A DNA stretch of 64,000 nucleotides from Halomonas alkalicola (GTDB lineage: Bacteria > Pseudomonadota > Gammaproteobacteria > Pseudomonadales > Halomonadaceae), in the NCBI RefSeq assembly GCF_030704205.1, contig NZ_CP131913.1, positions 248,001 to 312,000 on the forward strand, in the 5' to 3' direction. A model generated the notes under the pieces. The model worked only from the letters and a program-made list of their open reading frames with translations, made no database searches and was not told where the DNA came from. Numbering within the stretch: the first letter of the stretch is position 1; the number at the start of each line of letters is the position of its first letter. Below are positions 57,052 to 64,000 of this stretch, piece after piece. The translations under genes and the position numbers were made by a program.

Positions 57052-57737
57052 CACCCGACGAGCTGCCCGCCCTGCCCCCCGGCAGGGTCCGCGGCCATCG
57101 GCTGGTCAACAGCAAGTTCCCGCCCATCGGCCTGTTCGACGATGTGGCCGATGCCGCCGAGTTCGAGGCCCTCTTCGCCCTGCAGGCGCTGACCCATCCG
57201 CGCCTGCAGACCGAGGCAGGCAACCTGGCGCTGCTGCCCAGGAACGAGATCCCCTTCGGTATTCGCGGCTGCAGCTATGCGGTGGCGCCCTTTACCCACG
57301 TCAACCCGGATGGCTCGCGGTTCAGCGACGGCAACTTCGGGGTCCTCTACCTGGCCGATGCGCTGGAGACCGCCATCGCCGAGGTGAGGCACCACCAGCA
57401 GGCCTACTGGCAGCGGGTGGAGGGGCTGCACTTCGAACGCTTCGTGTTCCGCGGCCTTGTGGCCGACATCGACGAGGCGGGCTGTCGCGACGGGCTATGC
57501 CTCCCCGCCGGTCACGCCATCTATCACCCGAGCGACTACGGCGCGTCCCGCGCCCTGGGCCATGCCCTGCGCGCCGCCGGCGAGCCCGGCCTGCGCTACC
57601 GCTCGGTACGCCGACAGGCCGCCACCTGCTGGGCACTGCTCACCCCCAGCCGGGTCTCCGGCATCGTCCAGGCCTGCCACCTGGAGATGATCTGGAACGG
57701 CAGCCTGACCGAGGTGAACCAGCTCAGCGCCCGATGA
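57045..57737 (+). CDS. RES-domain toxin (NAD-degrading)
   Basis: This 230-residue protein starts at GTG 57045, overlapping the antitoxin. The RES core is visible: a conserved Arg in GHRLVNSKFPP, the Tyr in FGVLYLADALETAIAEVRHH with the following Glu, and the C-terminal Ser-Arg-Val segment. Characterised RES toxins (MbcT, Res) destroy NAD+ and stop growth. Such pairs are chromosomal stress or anti-phage modules. Sequence is complete. Confidence 0.88.
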   Translation: MVTPDELPALPPGRVRGHRLVNSKFPPIGLFDDVADAAEFEALFALQALTHPRLQTEAGNLALLPRNEIPFGIRGCSYAVAPFTHVNPDGSRFSDGNFGVLYLADALETAIAEVRHHQQAYWQRVEGLHFERFVFRGLVADIDEAGCRDGLCLPAGHAIYHPSDYGASRALGHALRAAGEPGLRYRSVRRQAATCWALLTPSRVSGIVQACHLEMIWNGSLTEVNQLSAR

Positions 57738-57783
57738 CGGTGCCGCTGACGCACGACTCCCCGCAGATCAGGCCAGGATCCGC

Positions 57784-59208
57784 CTATCGTTCCCGGGCAT
57801 CTGCCGGCGAGGTCTCGGCAGCGGGCTGCGTGGCAGTGCCCACCTCGAGCCCTGCACGCTCCACGAGCTCTGCGGGCAGCTCCTTCTTCACCGCCACGCC
57901 CAGCTCCTGGAACTCGCTGGCCTGCTTGATCAGGTTGCCCTTGCCGTTGACCAGCTGCCCCAGCGCCCTGTCGTAGCTGACCCGGGCGCCATCCAGCTTC
58001 CTGCCGACGTCCTGCATGCTCTCCAGAAAGGAGCCCAGCTTGTGGTAGAAGCGCTCCGCCTTCCTGGCCAGCTCAGCGCTGTGGCGGCTCTGGTTCTCGA
58101 AGCGCCACAGCTGGCCGACGATGTTCAGGCTGGTGAGCAGCGTGGTGGGCGTGGCCACCAGCACGTTGCGTTCGATGGCGCGCTGGTAGAGGGTGCCGTC
58201 GTGGCGCAGCGCCTCGATATAGGCCGACTCCACCGGAATGAACATGATCACCACCTCCGGCGAGTTGAGCCCCGGCAGGTCGTAGTAGTGCTTGTCGGCC
58301 AGCTCCTCGATGCGCGCGCCCACCGCCCGGGCGTGAGCCGCCAGCGACGTCTGACGGGTCAGCTCATCTTCGGCGTTGACGTACTCCAGGTAGGCGGCCA
58401 GCGACGTCTTGGCATCGATCACCAGGTGGCGCCCCTGAGGCAGGTAAACCAGCGCATCCGGGCGGCGCTTGCCCTCCTCGGTGGTAAAGCTCCTCTCGCG
58501 CTGGTAGTCCTGGCCCGGGCGCAGGCCCGCGCTGTCGAGGACGTTCTCCAGCATCAGCTCGCCCCAGTTGCCCTGCACCTTCTTCTGCCCCTTGAGCGCC
58601 TCGGTGAGACGCGCCGCCTGGTCGGTGATGTCACGGTTGAGCTGCTGCAGGTGCCTGAGCTCGGTGGTGAGGCTGGCCCGCTGAGCGGTCTCCTGGGTAT
58701 GCAGGGTCTCCACCTTCTCGCGAAAGCCCTTCATCTCCTCCTGGAAGGGCTTGAGCAGCCCCAGCAGGTTGCGCTCGGAGAGCGACGAGAAGGCCTTGCC
58801 CTTCTGCTCGAGCAGCTCGTTGGCGAGGTTCTCGAACTCCACCCTGAGCTGTTGCTTGCTCTGCTCCATCCAGGCCAGCTGACGACTGAAGCTCGCCTCC
58901 TTCTCCTCCAGGCGGCTGGTCAGCTCGCCGTGGGTCTGTTTCAGGGCGTAATAGGCCTCTCGGAAGCGCTCGACCTCCCGCGCCCGGGCCGCCACGTCCT
59001 CGCGCTGTGTCTCCACCTCCCCCTCGGCCACCTGCAGCGCCACCGCCTGCTCGCGGGCCTCCAGCTGCTGGTCATGCAGCTCGGCGCGGGTGGCATCGAG
59101 CGCCCGGCGAGCGGCCTTGAGCCCGCCCCGACCCAGGGCGAAGCCCCCTGCCGCACCGAGCAGGAGGGCAACCAGGACGATGAGGGTGAGTTCCAGGTCG
59201 AGAGGCAT
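57784..59208 (-). CDS. rmuC: DNA recombination protein RmuC
   Basis: This 474-residue protein has an N-terminal membrane helix (LELTLIVLVALLLGAAGGF), a long coiled coil (about 30-190) and the RmuC nuclease-like core: VQGNWGELMLENVLDSAGL, then PDALVYLPQGRHLVIDAKT with the Asp and Lys of a PD-(D/E)xK fold, and VIMFIPVESAYIEAL. RmuC limits inversions at short inverted repeats. Normal length. Single gene between the RES toxin (convergent) and sodA (divergent). Confidence 0.93.
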   Translation of the reverse strand: MPLDLELTLIVLVALLLGAAGGFALGRGGLKAARRALDATRAELHDQQLEAREQAVALQVAEGEVETQREDVAARAREVERFREAYYALKQTHGELTSRLEEKEASFSRQLAWMEQSKQQLRVEFENLANELLEQKGKAFSSLSERNLLGLLKPFQEEMKGFREKVETLHTQETAQRASLTTELRHLQQLNRDITDQAARLTEALKGQKKVQGNWGELMLENVLDSAGLRPGQDYQRERSFTTEEGKRRPDALVYLPQGRHLVIDAKTSLAAYLEYVNAEDELTRQTSLAAHARAVGARIEELADKHYYDLPGLNSPEVVIMFIPVESAYIEALRHDGTLYQRAIERNVLVATPTTLLTSLNIVGQLWRFENQSRHSAELARKAERFYHKLGSFLESMQDVGRKLDGARVSYDRALGQLVNGKGNLIKQASEFQELGVAVKKELPAELVERAGLEVGTATQPAAETSPADARER

Positions 59209-59350
59209 GCAGGGCTCCGGGGGTGGGCTGGGGTCGGCGGCCTCGTCGATGAAGGCCCACGGACAGTCGATAACGGCGAGTCTACCTGGCGGCAGGCCTC
59301 GCTGGCGAAACCAGATCCAGACTAGCCGATTACCTTTGCCTATATAAGCC

Positions 59351-59369
59351 GATAATGATTCTTATTGGC
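59351..59369. promoter_or_regulatory. Fur-box-like site in the sodA promoter
   Basis: The site starts GATAATGAT, exactly one half of the Fur consensus GATAATGATAATCATTATC, and matches 14 of 19 positions overall. It lies about 80 bp before sodA, next to a TATATAAG stretch (59340-59347) that could be a -10. Iron-dependent repression of Mn-type sodA is known in related bacteria. Confidence 0.6.
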
Positions 59370-59446
59370 CGATTCCAGCCGGCTCTGCCATGCTGTCGGG
59401 TGATCTTGAAGGAATACATTTCCCGACGACCGATGGAGGTGCAACC

Positions 59447-60058
59447 ATGCCCCATAGCCTGCCCGATCTTCCCTATGCCTACGATGCCCTCGAGCCCCAC
59501 ATCGATGCGCTGACCATGGAGATCCACCACTCCCGGCACCACCAGACCTACATCAACAACCTCAACGCCGCCCTGGAGGGGACCGGCCTCGAGGAGGTGC
59601 CGGTGGACGAGCTGCTGGCCAACCTGGATCGCGTGCCGGCCGATAAGCGCCAGGCGGTGATCAACAACGGCGGCGGCCACTCCAACCACACCATGTTCTG
59701 GCAGATGATGTCGCCCGACGGCGGCGGTACACCCAAGGGCCAGGTGGCCCAGGCCATCGACAAGGAGCTCGGCGGCTTCGACGCCTTCAAGGAGGCCTTC
59801 ACCCAGGCCGCCCTGGGGCGCTTCGGCAGCGGCTGGGCCTGGCTCTGCGTCACCCCCCAGAAGGGCCTGGTGGTGGAGAACTCCCTGAACCAGGACAGCC
59901 CCCTCTCCAACGGCAACACTCCGGTGCTGGGCCTGGACGTGTGGGAGCACGCCTACTACCTGAAATTCCAGAACAAGCGCCCGGACTACGTGGCCGAGTT
60001 CTTCAACGTCATCGACTGGGACGAGGTGGAGCGCCGCTACCAGGCCGCCATGGCCTGA
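59447..60058 (+). CDS. sodA: superoxide dismutase, Mn type
   Basis: This 203-residue cytoplasmic enzyme converts superoxide to oxygen and peroxide. It starts at ATG 59447 after GGAGG; the earlier frame to 59390 is rejected. Metal ligands are present: His in [12 protein letters not shown], His in [11 protein letters not shown], and Asp and His in [11 protein letters not shown]. The NGGGHSNH and [10 protein letters not shown] segments carry the Gly and Gln positions expected for Mn rather than Fe enzymes. A Fur-like site lies upstream. Confidence 0.95.
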   Translation: MPHSLPDLPYAYDALEPHIDALTMEIHHSRHHQTYINNLNAALEGTGLEEVPVDELLANLDRVPADKRQAVINNGGGHSNHTMFWQMMSPDGGGTPKGQVAQAIDKELGGFDAFKEAFTQAALGRFGSGWAWLCVTPQKGLVVENSLNQDSPLSNGNTPVLGLDVWEHAYYLKFQNKRPDYVAEFFNVIDWDEVERRYQAAMA

Positions 60059-60098
60059 ACGTCCCACCCCTGACCCGGCGGTCCATGCCGCCGCCCTC

Positions 60099-60127
60099 CA
60101 TCGCCGCGCCCCTCGGGTGCGGCGATG
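60099..60127. terminator. hairpin between convergent sodA and the TOPRIM gene
   Basis: CATCGCCGC and GCGGCGATG are exact complements across an 11-base loop. There is no T-run on either strand, so termination is uncertain; position between converging genes supports it. Confidence 0.4.
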
Positions 60128-60144
60128 TCGTTGATGGCGTCGGG

Positions 60145-61023
60145 CTATCCCAGCGGCAGCAGCGCCAACGCCTCGTCGGGGCCGAACCACTGCTGGAGAA
60201 GACCGCGCTGTTCGCCCAGCAGCACGGCCAGGTGGCTGGCCAGCGGATGGTCTGCCGGCAGGCGCGCGGCGTGGTCGCGAAGCGATGCCTGCAGGGGAAA
60301 CTGCTCCGCCGGGAGCTGCTCGCCGCTGGCCCGGTTCGAAATGAACGCCAGGGGCGGCAGCAGCAGGTGGGTCGCCCCGCTGCCCAGGGCGTTGTGAAGC
60401 CCCGCGGCATCGAAGTCGCCCAGGTAGAGGTGCGGCCTTCCGGTGGCGGACCAGTCGGCGGCCAGGGCGGCGAAGCCGCCGCCATAGTGGCGATCGCCGC
60501 GGTAGAGCACCAGCGGGCGGGACCAGCCGGCCAGCGCCGGTATCGCCGGGTCGAAGGCATAGAAGCTGTCGAGGTTCTCGACCTGGAGCAGCACGTCGAA
60601 GGCCTCCAGGGCGATCTCTCGGCGATCGAGGTCGAGGAAGTCCCGGGGCCGGCTCGCGAGGCCAGGGCGCGGATCGCCCGCGGGCAGGCTGGCCAGCACT
60701 CGCTGACGGCGCGGCGCTTCGCGCACGCTCTTGTGCTCGAGATTCCCGAGCCGCGCCTGCTCGGCGCTGGTCAACCCCGCCAGGGTGTCCTCGAGGCGGG
60801 GATGACCCAGGGCGCCCAGGGTGTCGTCGATGCGCTCGAGCAGATCGCGGTCCAGCCGCAGCCGGCCATGGGTCAGCCGCGGGCCGGGCTCGATGTCGTG
60901 AGCCTCGCACCAGGCGACGACCTCCTCCACCACCCGGCTGCGGCGCTTGTCGACCTGGGCCACCCGGCGCAGGGAGCGGGCGGCATCGAGCAGCAGGGTG
61001 CGGGCGCGGGACGAGAGATGCAT
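60145..61023 (-). CDS. JetD/MksG-like TOPRIM nuclease subunit
   Basis: This 292-residue protein carries a TOPRIM-type core in its C-terminal half: LLQVENLDSFYAF (conserved Glu-Asn) and HLYLGDFDAAGLHNAL (DxD motif), the pattern of DUF2220/DUF7281 nucleases. The N-terminal part is a helical domain shorter than in classical JetD (about 400 residues). In Wadjet and MksBEFG systems this subunit cuts closed circular DNA extruded by the SMC motor. GGAGG precedes the ATG at 61023. It is the last gene of the four-gene operon, 20 bases after the MksF/JetA-like gene. Confidence 0.8.
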   Translation of the reverse strand: MHLSSRARTLLLDAARSLRRVAQVDKRRSRVVEEVVAWCEAHDIEPGPRLTHGRLRLDRDLLERIDDTLGALGHPRLEDTLAGLTSAEQARLGNLEHKSVREAPRRQRVLASLPAGDPRPGLASRPRDFLDLDRREIALEAFDVLLQVENLDSFYAFDPAIPALAGWSRPLVLYRGDRHYGGGFAALAADWSATGRPHLYLGDFDAAGLHNALGSGATHLLLPPLAFISNRASGEQLPAEQFPLQASLRDHAARLPADHPLASHLAVLLGEQRGLLQQWFGPDEALALLPLG

Positions 61024-61043
61024 GGAGCCTCCGGTGGGCTGAT

Positions 61044-62291
61044 TCAGGCCTCCAGTTGAAGGATGACGTCGTGGATCAGCCGCAGGTGGTTGAAGGGGCT
61101 GGCCTGGGTCTCCTGCTGGCGCAGCCGGAAGGCTCGCTGCTCCCCCCGCGGCAGCCCCTGGTACTCGGCGATGACCTGGAACAGCCAGATCTCCTCGCCC
61201 CAGTCGAACTCGCCCTCCTGCAGGTACTCGAGTGCGCTGCGCGGCTCACCGCCGCCATCCACCACCGCGAGATAGAAGCGCTCCACGTCCTCCTTGAGCG
61301 CCTGATGGCGGGCGGCGACGAGGGTGGCCGCCTGAATCTGTGCGGCGCCGGCGGCAGTCACCGGCTCGGAGCGCGTTGCTGGCCTGGGCAGGCGATGAAG
61401 CAGCCCGGCCAGGGTGCTGCTGTCGGCGTCGTGGTCCAGAGCGGCGGCACCGGCGGCGATCAGCGGCGCGGCGCGGTTGACCAGCGCCGGCACCTCGCTG
61501 CGCCGGGCGTAGTTGCCGGGCACGAAGCCGGGATGCTCGCGCAGGAAGGCGGCCATGCCGGCCACCAGGCGGCTGCGCGCCTGCTGCTGGCGGAAGCGTG
61601 CCAGCAGCTCGATCATCCGCCGCTGCACCTCGCGCAGGCTGGTGTAATGGCGGCTGAGCTGGTGCTGCAGGCCGCTCACCAGGAGCTTGCGCAGGGCGCC
61701 GTCGCCCCCTACCAGCTCGATCAACTCGGTGAAGTCGATCAGCGCCAGGCCGTCGAGCAGGCGCACGATCTGTTTCTGGGCCCGCTCGTTCTCGCGGATC
61801 TTGTCGCCCAGCCGGCTGACGAAGCCGAAGTCGCTGTTGAGGCGGCGCCACAGGCTGTCGATGGCGTCGGCGAAGCGGCCGTTGAGGTCGTCCACCTCCT
61901 GGCGCAGGCGCAGCAGCTGCTGCTCCTGGCGCCAGTAGTCGCCGGCATCCCGCGCCTCGCGGTAGCTCTGCACCAGGCTGCGCAGGAGCTCCAGGGACTC
62001 GGCGACGTCGGCGTTGACGTGGCGGCGGGTCTCGTCGGCCAGCATCTCGGCGATCAGCTCGCGCACCTTGGGGGCCAGCTTGACCCCGCCCTGCTCGTCC
62101 GGGCGCCACAGGATGCGCGCGGCGAGAAGCCGGTTCAGCGCGGTCTTGCTCAGCCCGGCCAGCGGCACCTCGTCCCGGGCGTAGCCGGCCATCAGCGTCT
62201 CGGCGTGCTTGCCGAGCAGCGCCAGCCGCTCGGTGCCGGTGCTGATCAGCCGGCTCTCCAGGGCGTGAGGGTCGCCGACGCCCCCCGTCAC
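61044..62291 (-). CDS. MksF/JetA-like kleisin subunit
   Basis: This 415-residue, mostly helical protein starts at GTG 62291 overlapping the previous stop (GTGA). A winged-helix-like N-terminus (ALNRLLAARILWRPDE) precedes long helices (LRLRQEVDDLNGRFADAI, then REVQRRMIELLARFRQQQ). Kleisins of the MukF/MksF type close the SMC ring. Assignment rests on operon position and architecture; no catalytic residues are expected. Confidence 0.72.
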   Translation of the reverse strand: MTGGVGDPHALESRLISTGTERLALLGKHAETLMAGYARDEVPLAGLSKTALNRLLAARILWRPDEQGGVKLAPKVRELIAEMLADETRRHVNADVAESLELLRSLVQSYREARDAGDYWRQEQQLLRLRQEVDDLNGRFADAIDSLWRRLNSDFGFVSRLGDKIRENERAQKQIVRLLDGLALIDFTELIELVGGDGALRKLLVSGLQHQLSRHYTSLREVQRRMIELLARFRQQQARSRLVAGMAAFLREHPGFVPGNYARRSEVPALVNRAAPLIAAGAAALDHDADSSTLAGLLHRLPRPATRSEPVTAAGAAQIQAATLVAARHQALKEDVERFYLAVVDGGGEPRSALEYLQEGEFDWGEEIWLFQVIAEYQGLPRGEQRAFRLRQQETQASPFNHLRLIHDVILQLEA

Positions 62292-62959
62292 AGCAGGCTC
62301 TCCTGACCGGCCGGCGCCTGGTCATCGATGGGCAGGTGCTCCTCGTCGCGGATGAAGCGCACCAGGTCGATCAGGTAGTCGATCTTGGCGGTCACCACGT
62401 AGTACTGCCGGTCGGCGTGGGGCTGGAGCAGGTAGCCGTGCTCCCTGAGCCGCTTGAAGACCTGCTTGATCTGGGCGTCGAGCTGCTCGCTCTGGGAGCC
62501 GAAGAAGGGGTCGGTGGCGAGGCGCTCGAGGCGCTCGCGCAGGCCCTGGTTGTCCTCGCAGCGGGAACTGAAGTCCGCGGGCTTGAGCACGTCCCCCGCG
62601 GAGGCCAGGCCATCGCGCCCCAGGGTCTCCTGGACCAGCTGCAGCCACTCCAGCAGCGGCAGCAGGCTTGAGACCGTCTCGGCCAGCTGCCGGGAGAGCT
62701 GCTCCCGGGCGGCCTCGTCGAGCACGCGCCAGGCCAGAAAGTAGACGCTGCCCTCGTCGCTGGTGGCCAGGCGGCGGTTGAGCGGGCGCAGGTAGGCATC
62801 GAGCCGTTCGCGGGTCGCCTCGTCCTCGAGACGGCGAAAGGCGCTCTCGTCGCTCACCGCGCAGATGAACTCGCCGGCCAGCAGGCGTTCGAGCAGGGGG
62901 CCCAGCTCGACCATGGAAGGCGCCACCATGGCGCCTTCGCTGTGGATCATATCGCTCAT
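62288..62959 (-). CDS. MksE/JetB-like subunit (DUF4194 type)
   Basis: This 223-residue protein of tandem winged-helix type includes SSLLPLLEWLQLVQETLG and QIKQVFKRLREHGYLLQ followed by a beta hairpin (ADRQYYVVTAKIDYLIDLV). It starts at ATG 62959 inside the SMC stop (ATGA) and its own stop overlaps the next gene, so subunits are translationally coupled. KITE subunits bind the kleisin and DNA. Confidence 0.75.
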   Translation of the reverse strand: MSDMIHSEGAMVAPSMVELGPLLERLLAGEFICAVSDESAFRRLEDEATRERLDAYLRPLNRRLATSDEGSVYFLAWRVLDEAAREQLSRQLAETVSSLLPLLEWLQLVQETLGRDGLASAGDVLKPADFSSRCEDNQGLRERLERLATDPFFGSQSEQLDAQIKQVFKRLREHGYLLQPHADRQYYVVTAKIDYLIDLVRFIRDEEHLPIDDQAPAGQESLL

Positions 62960-64000
62960 GAGGCGGCCTCCTCGGCACGGGCCTGGAGGCGCTGGGCCAG
63001 GCGGCTCAGGCGCGGCTCGATGCGCTTGAGGCGGCGCTTCTCCGGGGCCGCCTCGTCGCGGTCGATCAGGTAGCGATTGTGGAACAGCAGCAGCACGTCC
63101 GACTCCGGGTTGGGGAAGGCGCCGACGATATGGATGCGGTTGTTGTCACAGGCGTCGAACAGTTTCTCGACGTTGTGATAGGCCAGGGTGCCGATCTCGT
63201 CGATGGGCCAGTGGATGGCGATCTCGGCCTGGCCCCGCAGCAGCCGGGTGAAGGCGAGCAGGAACTTGCACAGGATCAGGTAGGCCATGCCGTGGCTGGA
63301 GGACTCCAGCAGCTGGCGGTCGTTACGGATCACCAGGTCGGTGCCACCCTCATTGAGGTGCAGCTCCAGGCGCAGCAGGCTCTCGAAGCTGTACTGCTGG
63401 TCGCTACGCAACAGCTCCACCACGTCGGCCAGGGCATCGAGGTAGTCGTCACTGGGCAGCGGCTGGCCGGACTCCCGCCACTCCCGATAGCGCTGGGCAA
63501 AGCGCTTGAGCGGCTCCCAGAAGCCCAGCTCGTCGATGGTGGACTGGATCTTAACCTCGGCGCGGCCGATGCCCTCCAGCCGGAGGTCGTCGGCCACCTC
63601 GTCGGAGAGCCGCCGGCTCTGGGCGTTGATGCGGCGGTTGAGGTCGCGGAACACGGTGAAGAACTTGTCGAGGTCGTCGCTGAGGTTGCGCCCCTCTTGC
63701 AGCAGCTGCTGTTGCTGGCCCTCGAGCAGCTGGAGCATGTCGCGCAGCACCCCGAGCAGGCGGCGCGGGCCAGGATCCTCGAGCTTGGCGCGCTCGGTCT
63801 CCAGGGCGTCCTGGAAGTCGGCGCTGGCCCCCTTGACCAGCTCGACCTCGATCTTCTCGCAGCCGCGACGCAGCTCGTCGAGCTGGCGGGCGTGGTCGGC
63901 CAGCGCCTGGCGGGCGCGCTCGATGCGCTCGGCGGCATCGCCCGGCGCTTCGCCGCGGGGCTCGGCGGCGGGCGCCAGCGCCAGGTCGGCGAGCTTGTCG
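62956..64000 (-). CDS. MksB/JetC-like SMC ATPase (C-terminal part; continues beyond window)
   Basis: The frame is open from the right window edge to the stop at 62956, 348 codons. The first part is coiled coil. The C-terminal ATPase lobe shows LLESSSHGMAYLILCKFLL (signature) and IHWPIDEIGTLAYHN (Walker B with Asp-Glu), then HIVGAFPNPES. Walker A lies outside the window. SMC ATPases of this class extrude DNA loops; with the TOPRIM subunit they restrict plasmids. The internal ATG at 63750 is not a start. Order here is SMC, B, A, D. Confidence 0.85.
   Translation of the reverse strand, partial: DKLADLALAPAAEPRGEAPGDAAERIERARQALADHARQLDELRRGCEKIEVELVKGASADFQDALETERAKLEDPGPRRLLGVLRDMLQLLEGQQQQLLQEGRNLSDDLDKFFTVFRDLNRRINAQSRRLSDEVADDLRLEGIGRAEVKIQSTIDELGFWEPLKRFAQRYREWRESGQPLPSDDYLDALADVVELLRSDQQYSFESLLRLELHLNEGGTDLVIRNDRQLLESSSHGMAYLILCKFLLAFTRLLRGQAEIAIHWPIDEIGTLAYHNVEKLFDACDNNRIHIVGAFPNPESDVLLLFHNRYLIDRDEAAPEKRRLKRIEPRLSRLAQRLQARAEEAAS

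Overview
The window is high-GC gammaproteobacterial DNA. Gene content (Mn-type superoxide dismutase, RmuC, an L,D-transpeptidase, a Mks/Wadjet-type SMC operon) and codon use look like Halomonas or a close relative, but this is inferred from protein resemblance and not tested by a search. Two multi-gene DNA-defence arrays lie next to each other in a heavily transposon-invaded island (about 1-53.6 kb), followed by ordinary-looking chromosome (53.9-64 kb).

Left part, 1-27.7 kb, is an integrative element with cargo. Cargo, plus strand: a PglX/Eco57I-like N6-adenine methyltransferase (split by an IS1182-family element), a PLD-like protein, an SF1 helicase with a C-terminal DUF559-like nuclease, an McrB with an EVE-like reader domain, and McrC. 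All five genes touch or overlap. Element backbone, minus strand from the right end: tyrosine integrase (split by an IS1380-type element), RelE/HigA-type toxin-antitoxin pair, an unknown gene, an AlpA-like DNA-binding protein, a KilA-N protein (split by an IS256 element) and a small HTH-like gene (split by an IS21 element whose own istA gene carries a group II intron). The right end is marked by a 3' fragment of tRNA-Pro(GGG), the probable attachment site.

Middle part, 27.9-53.6 kb, minus strand, is a DISARM-related array. In transcription order: SNF2-type helicase, a second large PglX-like methyltransferase (split by an IS110/IS1111-type element), a six-helix membrane protein, a 44-residue zinc-ribbon protein, lipoprotein genes, a GmrSD-like DUF262/DUF1524 protein, a VapBC-type pair, a giant DEAH helicase with DUF1998 (frameshifted), a UvrD helicase with a RelE-like N-terminus, and a two-gene module of an unknown protein and a uracil-DNA-glycosylase-like protein. 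The segments at 28-30 kb and 40-43.8 kb are clearly more AT-rich than their surroundings.

Right part, 53.9-64 kb: L,D-transpeptidase, two small unknown genes, a Xre/RES toxin-antitoxin pair, RmuC, Fur-box-preceded sodA, and a Mks/Wadjet operon in the order SMC-B-A-D whose SMC gene runs off the window.

A repeated theme is clean insertion: for the IS1182, IS256, IS1380, IS110 and group II intron insertions, removing the element and one target copy restores one open reading frame. Both array methyltransferases are broken while their helicase and nuclease partners are open, so either the arrays are decaying or these methyltransferases are not needed for self-protection.
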